From the NCBI RefSeq assembly GCF_005871085.1, contig NZ_VAUP01000015.1, forward strand, positions 310,001-374,000: 64,000 nt of DNA, given 5' to 3'. This DNA comes from Xanthobacter autotrophicus. Lineage in GTDB: Bacteria; Pseudomonadota; Alphaproteobacteria; Rhizobiales; Xanthobacteraceae. A model generated the notes under the pieces. The model was not told the origin of the DNA. It did no database searches and saw only the letters and a program-made list of their open reading frames with translations. Within the stretch, counting starts at the first letter, position 1, and each line of letters starts with the position of its first letter. The translations under genes and the position numbers were made by a program. This document shows positions 9,538 through 19,834 of this stretch, piece after piece.

Positions 9538-10119
9538 TCAAAGCGAGATGGAAGTACCCAATAGGGTAAGGAACTGCGAAACAAAGGCCGGATGCGCCGG
9601 CCAGGCGGGCGCGCTCACGAGGTTGCCCTCGGTCACGGCGGCATCCACGGGAATGTCGGCATAAGTGCCGCCGCCAAGCTCCACTTCCGGACGGCAGGCG
9701 GGATAGGCCGAGCAGGTGCGGCCCTTGAGGACGCCGGCGGCGGCCAGCATCTGCGCGCCATGGCAGATGGCGGCCACCGGCTTGCCGGCGTCAAAGAAAT
9801 GCCGGACCGCGTCGATCACCTCGGGATAGAGCCGCAGATACTCCGGCGCGCGCCCGCCGGGAACCAGCAGGGCGTCGTAGCTCGAAACGTCCACCTCGGC
9901 GAAGGTGGCGTTGAGGGCGAAGAGATGGCCCGGCTTTTCCGTATAGGTCTGGTGCCCCTCGAAATCGTGGATGGCGGTGGCGATCTTGTCCCCCGCCTTC
10001 TTGCCGGGGCAGACGCCATGCACCGTGTGCCCCACCGCCAGCAGCGCCTGGAAGGGCACCATGATCTCGTAATCCTCGCCGAAATCGCCGACGATCATCA
10101 AAATGCGCTTGCCCGCCAT
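9538..10119 (-). CDS. DJ-1/PfpI family protein
   Basis: 193-residue member of the DJ-1/ThiJ/PfpI superfamily (class I glutamine-amidotransferase-like fold), which includes proteases, chaperones and glyoxalase III/deglycases. The nucleophile elbow is [10 protein letters not shown] with Cys119 followed by His120; the acidic residue that polarises the Cys is in GDFGEDYE (Glu18). The ATG at 10119 is chosen over a longer frame to 10173 because it has a GGGAGAAGG ribosome site and gives the canonical N-terminus [13 protein letters not shown]. It stands alone; function cannot be assigned beyond family level, with stress protection the usual suggestion. Confidence 0.87.
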   Translation of the reverse strand: MAGKRILMIVGDFGEDYEIMVPFQALLAVGHTVHGVCPGKKAGDKIATAIHDFEGHQTYTEKPGHLFALNATFAEVDVSSYDALLVPGGRAPEYLRLYPEVIDAVRHFFDAGKPVAAICHGAQMLAAAGVLKGRTCSAYPACRPEVELGGGTYADIPVDAAVTEGNLVSAPAWPAHPAFVSQFLTLLGTSISL

Positions 10120-10236
10120 TGCCTTCTCCCCTGCTGCGCCGACGCGCGAACGCGGCCGGCGTCGAGGGAGCAAGGTTAGGACGCGAGTCGCGCGCCGGGT
10201 GTTATCCGGTTGCGACAGCTGCCGGCGCCGGAACGA

Positions 10237-10524
10237 TCAGTTCAACAGGAACATCCCGTCCACCGTCCGCAGCTCCGCCGGCTTGATGAGCCCGCTATGG
10301 GCCACCCGCACCGAGTGGAGCCGGCCCTCGATCTCCCGCTGCCAGAACTCGAGAAATTTGTTCAGCTCGGGGAAACGCGGGCAGAGGTCGTATTCCTGCC
10401 AGAGATAGGTCTGAAGAAGTGCGGGATGGTCGGGCATCCGGTAGAGGATCTCGGCCGTGGCGAGGCCGTAGCCCTCCATCTGCAGGACGAAATCACGCGA
10501 CACCTTGGACGGATGGGACACCAT
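10237..10524 (-). CDS. usg: Usg-like family protein
   Basis: Small protein of the alphaproteobacterial Usg family (function unknown; first named from a gene near phosphoribosyl-anthranilate isomerase). The body shows the strongly conserved run MEGYGLATAEILYRMPDHP, LLQTYLWQEYDLCPRFPEL, FLEFWQREIEGRLHSVRVAH and the C-terminal VDGMFLLN. The start at 10524 has a clean ribosome site (ACCTCC complement at 10532-10537, 7 bases away) and gives 95 residues, the usual length; the frame open to 10611 adds an unconserved leader. It lies upstream of and divergent from groES-groEL. Confidence 0.88.
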   Translation of the reverse strand: MVSHPSKVSRDFVLQMEGYGLATAEILYRMPDHPALLQTYLWQEYDLCPRFPELNKFLEFWQREIEGRLHSVRVAHSGLIKPAELRTVDGMFLLN

Positions 10525-10747
10525 GGGGCACACCTCCATATCCCTGTCCCGGAACGTCTCGCCGCCAGTGCGGAGGCCGTCGGGACCAGACAACTGCATT
10601 GTCGGCTCCAAAGTTTCGGACCGCCAAGGCTAAAAATTGGTTTCTGTCTGCAAAAACAATGTTCTAGCAGCCTCGGCCCAAGACTGCTGACAGCCCCGCT
10701 GATGAAGGGGTGGGCGCTCAGAAATCAGGCGGGACGCTCCACCATTC

Positions 10748-10776
10748 TTGATTTCATTCGGATTTCGGCCCTGCTA
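10748..10776 (+). promoter_or_regulatory. Candidate sigma-70-type promoter of groES-groEL
   Basis: TTGATT (10748-10753) is followed after 17 bases by CTGCTA (10771-10776). The minus-10 match is poor, but position and spacing fit a housekeeping promoter whose minus-10 overlaps the CIRCE operator, the usual repression geometry. A sigma-32-type promoter is not excluded. Confidence 0.35.
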
Positions 10777-10800
10777 GCACTCGGTATCCACGAGTGCTAA
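10774..10800. promoter_or_regulatory. CIRCE operator (HrcA binding site)
   Basis: CTAGCACTC-N9-GAGTGCTAA, one base away from the consensus TTAGCACTC-N9-GAGTGCTAA. It lies 111 bases upstream of the groES start codon. HrcA, assisted by GroEL, represses chaperonin genes through this element, so the operon should be heat-inducible by derepression. hrcA itself is not in the window. Confidence 0.95.
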
Positions 10801-10911
10801 ATTTTTTTCGCCACCCTCTTGCGGGACGAAAACCGCGGTCTTAGATCGCGATCGGGCCGGGTGCTTTAGGCCCGGCGCCTTGAATTGAAGCATCGAACCG
10901 GAGGTTTCCCG

Positions 10912-11226
10912 ATGGGTTTCCGTCCTCTGCACGACCGCGTGGTTGTGAAGCGCATCGAAGCCGAGCAGAAGACTGCCGGCGGCATCATCATTCCCGACAG
11001 CGCCAAGGAAAAGCCCCAGCAGGGCGAAGTCGTCTCGGTGGGCCCGGGCGCCCGCAACGAGAAGGGCGAGCTGGTCGCCCTCGACGTGAAGGCCGGCGAC
11101 CTGGTGCTGTTCGGCAAGTGGTCGGGCACCGAGGTGAAGATCGACGGCCAGGATCTCCTGATCATGAAGGAGAGCGACATCCTCGGCGTGCTCGACGTTT
11201 CCGCCAACGCCCAGAAGGCCGCCTGA
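10912..11226 (+). CDS. groES: Co-chaperonin GroES (Hsp10)
   Basis: Heptameric lid of the GroEL folding chamber. The 104-residue product has the conserved N-terminus [22 protein letters not shown], the mobile-loop region [19 protein letters not shown], and the C-terminal [16 protein letters not shown] at 10912 has a good ribosome site (CCGGAGG, 7 bases upstream); the frame starting at 10885 would include it. First gene of the CIRCE-controlled operon, 68 bases ahead of groEL. Confidence 0.97.
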   Translation: MGFRPLHDRVVVKRIEAEQKTAGGIIIPDSAKEKPQQGEVVSVGPGARNEKGELVALDVKAGDLVLFGKWSGTEVKIDGQDLLIMKESDILGVLDVSANAQKAA

Positions 11227-11240
11227 GTCAGCCCGGCTGA

Positions 11241-13189
<1,949 letters not shown>

Positions 13190-13205
13190 AGCAACCTTGA
13201 GTGAG

Positions 13206-13239
13206 AACGGCCGGGCCCTATGCCCGGCCGTTTCGTTTT
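13206..13239 (+). terminator. Rho-independent terminator of groES-groEL
   Basis: An 11-base perfect stem, AACGGCCGGGC (13206-13216) with GCCCGGCCGTT (13222-13232), and a 5-base loop, followed by TCGTTTT. It follows the third repeat copy, so all three repeat hairpins should be in the mRNA. Confidence 0.85.
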
Positions 13240-13448
13240 GCGCGACAGGCGTCGCACTGCCGTACATCGGCACCCCATCTTCTCCCTTCAACTCCCGCTG
13301 ATCCCTCCCCTGACACCATGGCGGGTGCCCCGCGGGCAGGCTATGGTTGAGCAGGGAGAGCAGACCAAATGCCCCGTAGGTCGCGCACCCGGCCGGGATG
13401 GCATGTCCGTCCGGCCATCGGGAAGTGTCGAGCACGAAAGGATCAGTC

Positions 13449-13787
13449 ATGAAGACGACCATTGTCGCGGCAGCCCTCGTTCTGGCGCTGGGCGCCACCG
13501 CCGTGTCAGCGCAAGGCGTGGTGAAGGGCGCCGAGCAGGGCGCCAACAAGGGTGCCGAAGTGGGCGACAAGGCGGCCGGGCCGGTCGGCACCGCCGTTGG
13601 CGGCACGGTGGGTGGCGTCGGCGGCGCCGTCACCGGTGGCGTGGCCGGCGGCGTGAAGGGCACCGGCGAAGGCGCCAAGGAAGGTGCCCGCGCCGGTGAG
13701 AAGGCGGCAGGCCCCGTGGGTGCTGTGGTTGGCGGCACGGTCGGCGCCGTGGGCGGCGCCGTCGGCGGCGTGCTCGGCGTCAAGTAG
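13449..13787 (+). CDS. Small exported glycine-zipper protein
   Basis: 112-residue protein with a clear signal peptide (MKTTIVAAALVLALGATAVS, cleavage probably after AVSA) and a mature part made of glycine/alanine-rich repeats such as GTAVGGTVGGVGGAVTGGV and GAVVGGTVGAVGGAVGGVLG, interrupted by charged KGAEQGANKGAEVGDKAAG and EGAKEGARAGEKAAG. The two halves look like an internal duplication. Glycine-zipper patterns often insert in or associate with membranes; no function can be given. AAAGGA ribosome site before ATG 13449; it has its own terminator. A longer frame from 13398 lacks signal features. Confidence 0.75.
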   Translation: MKTTIVAAALVLALGATAVSAQGVVKGAEQGANKGAEVGDKAAGPVGTAVGGTVGGVGGAVTGGVAGGVKGTGEGAKEGARAGEKAAGPVGAVVGGTVGAVGGAVGGVLGVK

Positions 13788-13826
13788 GCCGAACGCCTCC
13801 CGGCACAGCCGGAGCGGCAGGACAAC

Positions 13827-13862
13827 AAGACCCGCCGCGGCGTCGCCCCGGCGGGTCTTTTA
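13827..13862. terminator. Bidirectional intrinsic terminator
   Basis: AAGACCCGCCG (13827-13837) pairs with CGGCGGGTCTT (13849-13859), an 11-base perfect stem, followed by TTTT on the plus strand. It separates the convergent glycine-zipper gene and mfd; on the minus strand the run after the stem is less T-rich (GTTGT). Confidence 0.8.
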
Positions 13863-13900
13863 ACTTCGGCAGCCTCACGGAGGCGGGCCTGGAGCCCCTC

Positions 13901-16900
13901 TCAGAGCGCCTTCTTGCCGGCCAGCGCGGCGAGCTTCTTCAGCACCACCAGCGTGCCCTTCAGCCGGGCCTCGGCGGTGGGCCAGTCACGCAGAAACACC
14001 ACCTTGAAGTCGGGTCGCACCTTGGCCTGGTTGCCCTCCTGCCCGATGAGCTTCACCAGGCCCGAGGGGTCGGCAAACTCGTTGTCGCGGAAGCCCAGCA
14101 CCACGCCCTTGGGGCCGGCGTCCACCTTCTCCACATTGGCCTTGCGGGCCAGCGCCTTGATCTGAGTGAGCTTCAACAGCTGGCCCACCTCTTCCGGCGT
14201 GGGGCCGAAGCGGTCCACCAGCTCCGCCCCGAAAGCGTCGATCTCGCCATCGTCCTGGATGTCCGCGAGGCGGCGGTAGAGGGCGAGGCGCACATGGAGG
14301 TCGCCCACATAATCCTCGGGGATCAGCACCGGCATGCCGATGGTGATGTTGGGCGACCACTTGTCGTCCACATAGTCGGTGATGCCGGCCTTGAGGTGAG
14401 CAATCGCCTCCTGCAGCATCTCCTGGTACAGCTCGTAGCCCACTTCCTTGATGTGGCCGGACTGCTCGTCGCCGAGCAGATTGCCCGCGCCGCGGATGTC
14501 GAGGTCGTGGCTCGCCAGCTGGAAGCCGGCGCCCAGCGTCTCCAGCGATTGCAGCACCTTGAGCCGCCGCTCCGCCTGTACCGTCATGGGCTTGCTCGCC
14601 GGAACGGTGAAGATGGCATAGGCCCGCGCCTTGGCCCGGCCGACGCGGCCGCGCAGCTGGTACAGCTGGGCGAGGCCGAACATGTCGGCCCGGTGCACGA
14701 TCAGCGTATTGGCATTGGGCACGTCGAGGCCCGATTCCACGATGGTGGTGGAGAGCAGCACATCATATTGGCCGTCATAGAAGGCGGTCATGATGTCTTC
14801 GAGCGCACCGGCGGCGAGCTGACCATGGGCCACCGCCACCTTCACCTCGGGCACCGAGGCAGCCAGGAACTCGCGCACCTCGCCGAGATCCTCGATGCGC
14901 GGCACCACATAGAAGCTCTGGCCGCCGCGATAGCGCTCGCGCAGCAGCGCCTCGCGCACCACCAGCGGATCGAACGGCGTGATGAAGGTGCGCACCGCGA
15001 GGCGGTCCACCGGCGGCGTGGCGATGATGGACAGTTCGCGCACCCCGGTCATGGCGAGCTGCAGGGTGCGGGGGATGGGGGTGGCGGTGAGGGTCAGCAC
15101 ATGCACCTCGGCCCGCAGTTGCTTCAGCCGCTCCTTGTGGGAGACGCCGAAATGCTGCTCCTCGTCCACGATGACAAGCCCGAGGTCCTTGAAGCTGATG
15201 GCCTTGCCGAGCAAGGCATGGGTGCCGACCACGATGTCCACCGTGCCGTCGGCGATGCCCTTCTTCACGGCGGTCAGGTCTTTGCCCGTCACCATGCGCG
15301 AGGCCTGGGCCACGTTCACCGGCAGCCCCTTGAAGCGCTCGGAGAAGGTCTTGTGGTGCTGGCGGGCGAGCAGCGTGGTGGGCACCACCACCGCCACCTG
15401 CTTGCCGGACAGCGCCACCGCGAAGGCGGCGCGCAGCGCCACTTCCGTCTTGCCGAAGCCCACGTCGCCGCAGATCAGCCGGTCCATGGGGTGGCCGGAG
15501 GCGAGGTCGTCCAGCACCGCGTCGATGGCGGCGTCCTGGTCGTCGGTCTCCTCGTAGGGGAAGCGGGCGCGGAACTCGTCATAAAGGCCCATGGCCGGCA
15601 CCAGCTTGGGCGCCTCGCCGAGCTGGCGCTGGGCGGCGATCTTGATGAGTTCGGACGCCATTTCGCGGATGCGCTTCTTCATCCGCGCCTTGCGTGCCTG
15701 CCACGCGCCGCCGCCGAGCTTGTCGAGCTGGGCCTCGGTGTCCTCCGAGCCGTAGCGGCTCAGCAGTTCGAGATTCTCCACCGGCAGGAACAGCTTGTCG
15801 CCGCCGGCATAGTGGATCTCCAGGCAGTCGTGGGGCGCCCCCATGGCCTCCACGGTCTTCAGGCCGATGAAGCGGCCGATGCCGTGGTCCACATGGACAA
15901 CCAGATCGCCGGCGGTGAGCGCGGTCAGCTCCGTGAGCACGTCCTGCGGGCGGCGGGCCTTGCGCTTGGGGCGCACCAGCCGGTCGCCGAGGATGTCCTG
16001 CTCGCCGATCACGGCGAAGTCCGGCGTCTCGAAGCCCGCCTCCACCCCGAATACGGCGAGCGCCGCCTGGGTTTTCGGCAGCGCCGCGAGGCTGTCGAAG
16101 CGGGAGATGGCGGCGAGGCCCTTCAGCCCATGGTCGGCCAGCACCGTGCCCAGCCGCTCGCGCGAGCCCTCGGACCAACCGGCGAGGATCACCTTTTTGG
16201 ACTTCTGCAGCTCGCGCACATGGGTGATGGCGGCGTCGAAGACATTGGCCTCCGGCTCCGCCCGCTCGGCGGCAAACGAGCGGCCCTGCACGCCGCCAAG
16301 ATCGATGACCCGGGCGTCCGCCCCCTCCGGCGCAGCGAAGGGGCTGAGGCGGGCGAGGCTGTGGCGAGCCAGCCGCTTGTTCCATTCCGGGCCGGCCAGA
16401 TAGAGCCGGTCCGCCGGCAGGGGATTGTAGATGGTGCCGCCACCCAGCTCCTGCCCGCCCTTTCGGGCGTCGTAATAATCGGCGATCTGGGCGATGCGCT
16501 CGCCGCCCGCCTCTTCCGCCAGCGGATCGAGCAGCAGCGTGCCGCCTTCCAGATAGTCGAAGAGGGTGTCCATGCGCTCGTGGAACAAAGGCAGCCAATG
16601 TTCCATGCCGGCGTGGCGGCGGCCTTCGCTCACCGCCTCATAGAGGGTGTCGCCTTTGCGGGCGGCACCGAACTCGGCCACATAGGCCATGCGGAAGCGG
16701 CGCATGGTGTCGGTGGTCAGCTGGAACTCGGCCATGGGCACCAGTTCCAGGGAGCGGACCTGGCCGGTGGTGCGCTGGGTCTCGGGATCGAAGGCCCGGA
16801 CGGTCTCCAGCGTGTCGCCGAAGAAATCGAGGCGAATGGGCGCATCGAGGCCCGGCGGGAACAGGTCGATGAGGCCGCCGCGCACCGCATATTCGCCGGT

Positions 16901-17407
16901 GTCGCGCACGGTGGAGGTGCGCAGGAAGCCGTTCTGCTCGGCCCATTGGGTCACGCCCTCGAGGTCGATGGCATTGCCCGGCGCCGCCACCAGCGATTGC
17001 GCCGCCACCAGACCCTTGGCCGGCACCCGCTGCACCGTGGCGTTCACGGTGGTGAGCAGCACGCAGGCATTGCCGCCCTTGACGCGGGCAAGCTTCGCGA
17101 GGGTCGCCATGCGCCGGGCCAGGATGGATGGGTTGGGCGAGGCGCGGTCATAGGGCAGGCAATCCCAGGAGGGAAAGCTCAGCACCTCCAGCTCCGGCGC
17201 GAAGAAGGCGAGACCCCGCTCCACCGCCGCCATGCGCTGGCCATCCCGGCAGATGACGGTGAGGCTCGGCCAGGGTGCATTCTTGCGCCCGGCAAGGGAG
17301 CGGGCAAGGTCCGCCACCACCATGCCCTCCATGCCGTCCGCGACGCGGGAGAGGATGAGCGGCCGGCCTTCGGCCAGCGCATCGGCAAGGAGCTGGGGAC
17401 GCTTCAC
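13901..17407 (-). CDS. mfd: Transcription-repair coupling factor Mfd
   Basis: Removes RNA polymerase stalled at lesions and recruits UvrA for nucleotide-excision repair. The 1168-residue protein has the N-terminal UvrB-like region (LEVLSFPSWDCLPYDRASPN), the CarD-like RNA-polymerase-interaction domain (GDLVVHVDHGIGRFIGLKTV), the RecG-like helicase core with Walker A GDVGFGKTEVALRAAF, VVGTHALLG, the DEEQHFGVSHKERLK box and motif III LTATPIPRTLQLA, then VVPRIEDL, SGLDVPNANTLIVHRAD and RGRVGRAKARAYA, and the C-terminal UvrA-regulating domain. The start is GTG at 17407 with CCGGAG 9 bases upstream. It follows sdhE by 40 bases. Confidence 0.97.
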   Translation of the reverse strand: MKRPQLLADALAEGRPLILSRVADGMEGMVVADLARSLAGRKNAPWPSLTVICRDGQRMAAVERGLAFFAPELEVLSFPSWDCLPYDRASPNPSILARRMATLAKLARVKGGNACVLLTTVNATVQRVPAKGLVAAQSLVAAPGNAIDLEGVTQWAEQNGFLRTSTVRDTGEYAVRGGLIDLFPPGLDAPIRLDFFGDTLETVRAFDPETQRTTGQVRSLELVPMAEFQLTTDTMRRFRMAYVAEFGAARKGDTLYEAVSEGRRHAGMEHWLPLFHERMDTLFDYLEGGTLLLDPLAEEAGGERIAQIADYYDARKGGQELGGGTIYNPLPADRLYLAGPEWNKRLARHSLARLSPFAAPEGADARVIDLGGVQGRSFAAERAEPEANVFDAAITHVRELQKSKKVILAGWSEGSRERLGTVLADHGLKGLAAISRFDSLAALPKTQAALAVFGVEAGFETPDFAVIGEQDILGDRLVRPKRKARRPQDVLTELTALTAGDLVVHVDHGIGRFIGLKTVEAMGAPHDCLEIHYAGGDKLFLPVENLELLSRYGSEDTEAQLDKLGGGAWQARKARMKKRIREMASELIKIAAQRQLGEAPKLVPAMGLYDEFRARFPYEETDDQDAAIDAVLDDLASGHPMDRLICGDVGFGKTEVALRAAFAVALSGKQVAVVVPTTLLARQHHKTFSERFKGLPVNVAQASRMVTGKDLTAVKKGIADGTVDIVVGTHALLGKAISFKDLGLVIVDEEQHFGVSHKERLKQLRAEVHVLTLTATPIPRTLQLAMTGVRELSIIATPPVDRLAVRTFITPFDPLVVREALLRERYRGGQSFYVVPRIEDLGEVREFLAASVPEVKVAVAHGQLAAGALEDIMTAFYDGQYDVLLSTTIVESGLDVPNANTLIVHRADMFGLAQLYQLRGRVGRAKARAYAIFTVPASKPMTVQAERRLKVLQSLETLGAGFQLASHDLDIRGAGNLLGDEQSGHIKEVGYELYQEMLQEAIAHLKAGITDYVDDKWSPNITIGMPVLIPEDYVGDLHVRLALYRRLADIQDDGEIDAFGAELVDRFGPTPEEVGQLLKLTQIKALARKANVEKVDAGPKGVVLGFRDNEFADPSGLVKLIGQEGNQAKVRPDFKVVFLRDWPTAEARLKGTLVVLKKLAALAGKKAL

Positions 17408-17447
17408 GAGGGTACTCCGGGATCAAAAAGCAGGCGGCGTGGCGCAG

Positions 17448-17744
17448 TCAGGCCGGCAGGCCGCGTCCGGACAGATGGAAGTCGCAGATCTTGCGGAACA
17501 GCGGCGTGTCGAATTCCGCCGGGGTCGGCTCGCTGGCGCTGATCCAGGAGAAGACCTTCTGGTCATCGGGCTCCAGCAGCGCCTCGAAGGCGTCGAGCTC
17601 GGCGTCGGAGAGGCTCTCGATCTCCACATTGGCGAAGCCGCCCAGGATGAGGTCCATCTCGCGCATGCCGCGATGCCAGGCGCGGAACAGGATGCGACGT
17701 CGGCGCTCGTCCAGACCGTCGCTGGACCTCGTTAAGCCGGTCAT
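17448..17744 (-). CDS. sdhE: FAD assembly factor SdhE (succinate dehydrogenase flavinylation)
   Basis: Small helical protein that promotes covalent attachment of FAD to SdhA. The 98-residue product contains the diagnostic RGMREMDLILGGFA (RGxxExD motif) and the downstream LSDAELDAFEALLEPDDQKVFSWI typical of the DUF339/Sdh5 family. The ATG at 17744 is preceded by TGGAGG about 10 bases upstream, and gives the family length; the frame continues open to 17891 without similarity. In many alphaproteobacteria this gene lies between recG and mfd; here it is next to mfd only. Confidence 0.93.
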   Translation of the reverse strand: MTGLTRSSDGLDERRRRILFRAWHRGMREMDLILGGFANVEIESLSDAELDAFEALLEPDDQKVFSWISASEPTPAEFDTPLFRKICDFHLSGRGLPA

Positions 17745-17944
17745 GATCTCGATGCCTCCAAAGCACGGCGTCGGCCGGGCCAGAAGGCCCGTCCGTGCCC
17801 GGCATATAGGGGCATGGGCCCCGGTTTGGCCAGTGGGGCGCGCTGGCGCGGGGTGCCGCCCCTTGACCCCGGACGCAAGACAGGGTCCCAAGGGCGGGCG
17901 GCGGGTGTGACCCGGCGCGCCCCGCCACGGCCAGCCGGAACGCC

Positions 17945-18742
17945 ATGCAGCTCGATCGGATCGGAAAAGACCTCGTCGCCGCCCTGCGCTTCTATTCGCG
18001 GCTGCCCATCCCCGCCCGGCGCGATGACCCCGACGCCTTCGCCATGCCCGATATCAACCGCATCGCCTACGCCATTCCGCTGGCGGGCGCGGTCATCGGG
18101 CTTATCGGCGCGCTGGTGCTCATGGGAGCGCTGGCGCTGAAGCTGTCGGCGTTCCTCGCCGCCGCTCTGGCGGTGACAGCCCTCGTGCTGGCCACCGGCG
18201 CCTTCCACGAGGATGGACTGGCCGACACGGCGGACGGCCTCGGTGGCGGGCGCGACAAGGCCCATCGCCTCACCATCATGCGCGACAGCCGGATCGGCAC
18301 CTATGGCGGCTGCGCCCTCATCATGGCCCTGCTGCTGCGGGTAGCGGCCCTGGAAGCCCTCGTCGCCTCGGCCGGCATGGTCCGCGCGGCGCTGGCGCTG
18401 GTGGTGGCGGAGGCGGCCTCGCGGGCGGCGGGGGTGTTGCTGATCCTCGCCTTGCCCCCCGCCCGCACCGATGGCGCCGGCGCCGCGTTCGGGCGCCCCT
18501 CGGAATCGGCGGGACTTGCCTGCGGCCTCGTCGCCGCGCTGCTGGTGGTGGTCATTCTGGTGCCGGGCTTCGGCATCAGCACGGCCTTTGCCGGCCTCAT
18601 CGCCCCGCTGGTGGCCCTGTTTGCCATGATGCGTCTGTCGGGCCGGCTCATCGGCGGGCAGACCGGGGACGTGGCCGGCGCCACCCAACAGGTGGCGGTG
18701 ATTGTCTTCCTCCTCGGGGTGCTTATCTTTCCCGGCAGGTGA
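17945..18742 (+). CDS. cobS: Adenosylcobinamide-GDP ribazoletransferase (cobalamin synthase)
   Basis: Joins adenosylcobinamide-GDP with alpha-ribazole(-phosphate) in the last assembly step of B12 synthesis, in the inner membrane. The 265-residue polytopic protein has the characteristic acidic [34 protein letters not shown] and C-terminal [15 protein letters not shown] motifs that bind Mg-nucleotide. Start ATG at 17945, with a weak ribosome site. cobU, cobT or other B12 genes are not adjacent, and no B12-box is evident in the 200 bases upstream, which are instead occupied by a GC-rich imperfect hairpin (about 17852-17901). Confidence 0.95.
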   Translation: MQLDRIGKDLVAALRFYSRLPIPARRDDPDAFAMPDINRIAYAIPLAGAVIGLIGALVLMGALALKLSAFLAAALAVTALVLATGAFHEDGLADTADGLGGGRDKAHRLTIMRDSRIGTYGGCALIMALLLRVAALEALVASAGMVRAALALVVAEAASRAAGVLLILALPPARTDGAGAAFGRPSESAGLACGLVAALLVVVILVPGFGISTAFAGLIAPLVALFAMMRLSGRLIGGQTGDVAGATQQVAVIVFLLGVLIFPGR

Positions 18743-18802
18743 GGCGGGACGCGAGTCGCCACCGCCGGCTTTTATTGATCGAACCCAACGAGCGCCGCGC
18801 CA

Positions 18803-19036
18803 TTGACGTTGAGACCGCCCGGACAGACGCCTGACGCGGACGCCATCGCGACACCGTGTGTCAAGCTGTGCGCCATCGAGCCCCTGAGCGGACTGTGCCT
18901 CGGCTGCGGTCGCTCGCTGCGCGAGATCGGTGCCTGGATGTCCTATTCGCCCGCCACGCGCGCCGCCATCATGGCCGCCCTCCCCCAGCGCCTCGCCCGG
19001 GTCAAGGCTGAAGTGCGCGACAGCGCACCGGACTGA
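18803..19036 (+). CDS. DUF1289 family cysteine-motif protein
   Basis: Small protein with the DUF1289 pattern: TPCVKLCAIEPLSGLCLGCGRSLREIGAW, i.e. C-x3-C and C-x2-C, suggesting a bound metal or Fe-S site. No biochemical function is known for the family. 77 residues with TTG at 18803 as the start; no ATG lies upstream of the cysteines in frame, so the start is uncertain. It is 4 bases from the retropepsin gene and likely co-transcribed with it. Confidence 0.8.
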   Translation: MTLRPPGQTPDADAIATPCVKLCAIEPLSGLCLGCGRSLREIGAWMSYSPATRAAIMAALPQRLARVKAEVRDSAPD

Positions 19037-19040
19037 AGCC

Positions 19041-19760
19041 ATGCGCAGCGACCGTCTCCTTTGGATGCTGCTGATCGGCCTGCTGGGCGGGGTAGTGGTG
19101 CTCGCCGTCCACCACGAGCAGGGCGAGGTGGCGGGCATCGACCTCGACCAGTTCGGCGCGCTGGTGAGCCAGCTTGCCATCGCCATCTTCATCGGCGCCG
19201 GGCTGTGGTCGGTGGTGCGTGGCCGCATCGGCGAATCCCTCGTGGCGGCCGCCTTCTGGGTGGTGCTCGCCGCCCTGCTGGCCCTCGGCTACACCTATCG
19301 CGAGCCCTTGAAGCAGGTGGGCCAGCGGGTGCTGGCCGAAGTGGCGCCGGGCTATGCGGTGAACGTCGCCCAGTCGGGCAGCGTCGCGGTGGAGGTGACG
19401 CGCGCGAGCGGCGGCGATTTCGGCGTGCGCGCCGCCATCAACGGCACCAGCGTGAACATGTTGGTGGATACCGGCGCCTCCTCCGTGGTGCTGACCCACG
19501 AAGCGGCGAAGGCGGCCGGCCTGCCGGTGGACTTCCTGAAATACGACGTGCCGGTGGACACCGCCGGCGGCCGCACCAAGGCAGCCGGCGTGGTGCTCGA
19601 CAACATCATCATCGGCGGCATCGTGGAGCGCCGCGTGCCGGCCTTGGTCTCCCCGCCCGGCATGCTGCGCACCAGCCTGCTCGGCATGAGCTTCCTGTCG
19701 CGCCTCCAGGCCTTCGAGTTCCGCGGCGACCGCCTGCTCATGCGTGGCGGCGACCGGTAA
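19041..19760 (+). CDS. Membrane-anchored retropepsin-like aspartic protease (TIGR02281 type)
   Basis: 239-residue protein with membrane segments at about 5-24, 40-57 and 65-85 and a C-terminal single-lobed aspartic-protease domain: GVRAAINGTSVNMLVDTGAS with catalytic Asp143, VLTHEAAKAAGLP, LLGMSFLSRLQAFEF. Like retroviral proteases it should work as a dimer. The family (clan AA, TIGR02281) is frequent in alphaproteobacteria; substrates are not established. ATG at 19041 follows the DUF1289 stop by 4 bases; a longer overlapping frame from 18930 is not needed. Confidence 0.87.
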   Translation: MRSDRLLWMLLIGLLGGVVVLAVHHEQGEVAGIDLDQFGALVSQLAIAIFIGAGLWSVVRGRIGESLVAAAFWVVLAALLALGYTYREPLKQVGQRVLAEVAPGYAVNVAQSGSVAVEVTRASGGDFGVRAAINGTSVNMLVDTGASSVVLTHEAAKAAGLPVDFLKYDVPVDTAGGRTKAAGVVLDNIIIGGIVERRVPALVSPPGMLRTSLLGMSFLSRLQAFEFRGDRLLMRGGDR

Positions 19761-19834
19761 GGCGCCCTTCCGTTTTACGTCCGTACCGCCATGGCTTACC
19801 GTCGCAAGACAAAATCCCCGCGTGAGTCGTTGCC

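Noticed and set aside
14294..17542. 1082-codon open frame on the plus strand opposite mfd
   Set aside because: It is the antisense shadow of mfd in GC-rich DNA; the peptide is His/Leu/Gly-rich without any domain, while mfd on the minus strand has all helicase motifs.
17745..17944. Cobalamin riboswitch upstream of cobS
   Set aside because: No B12-box-like conserved core was found; the region only has an imperfect GC-rich hairpin.
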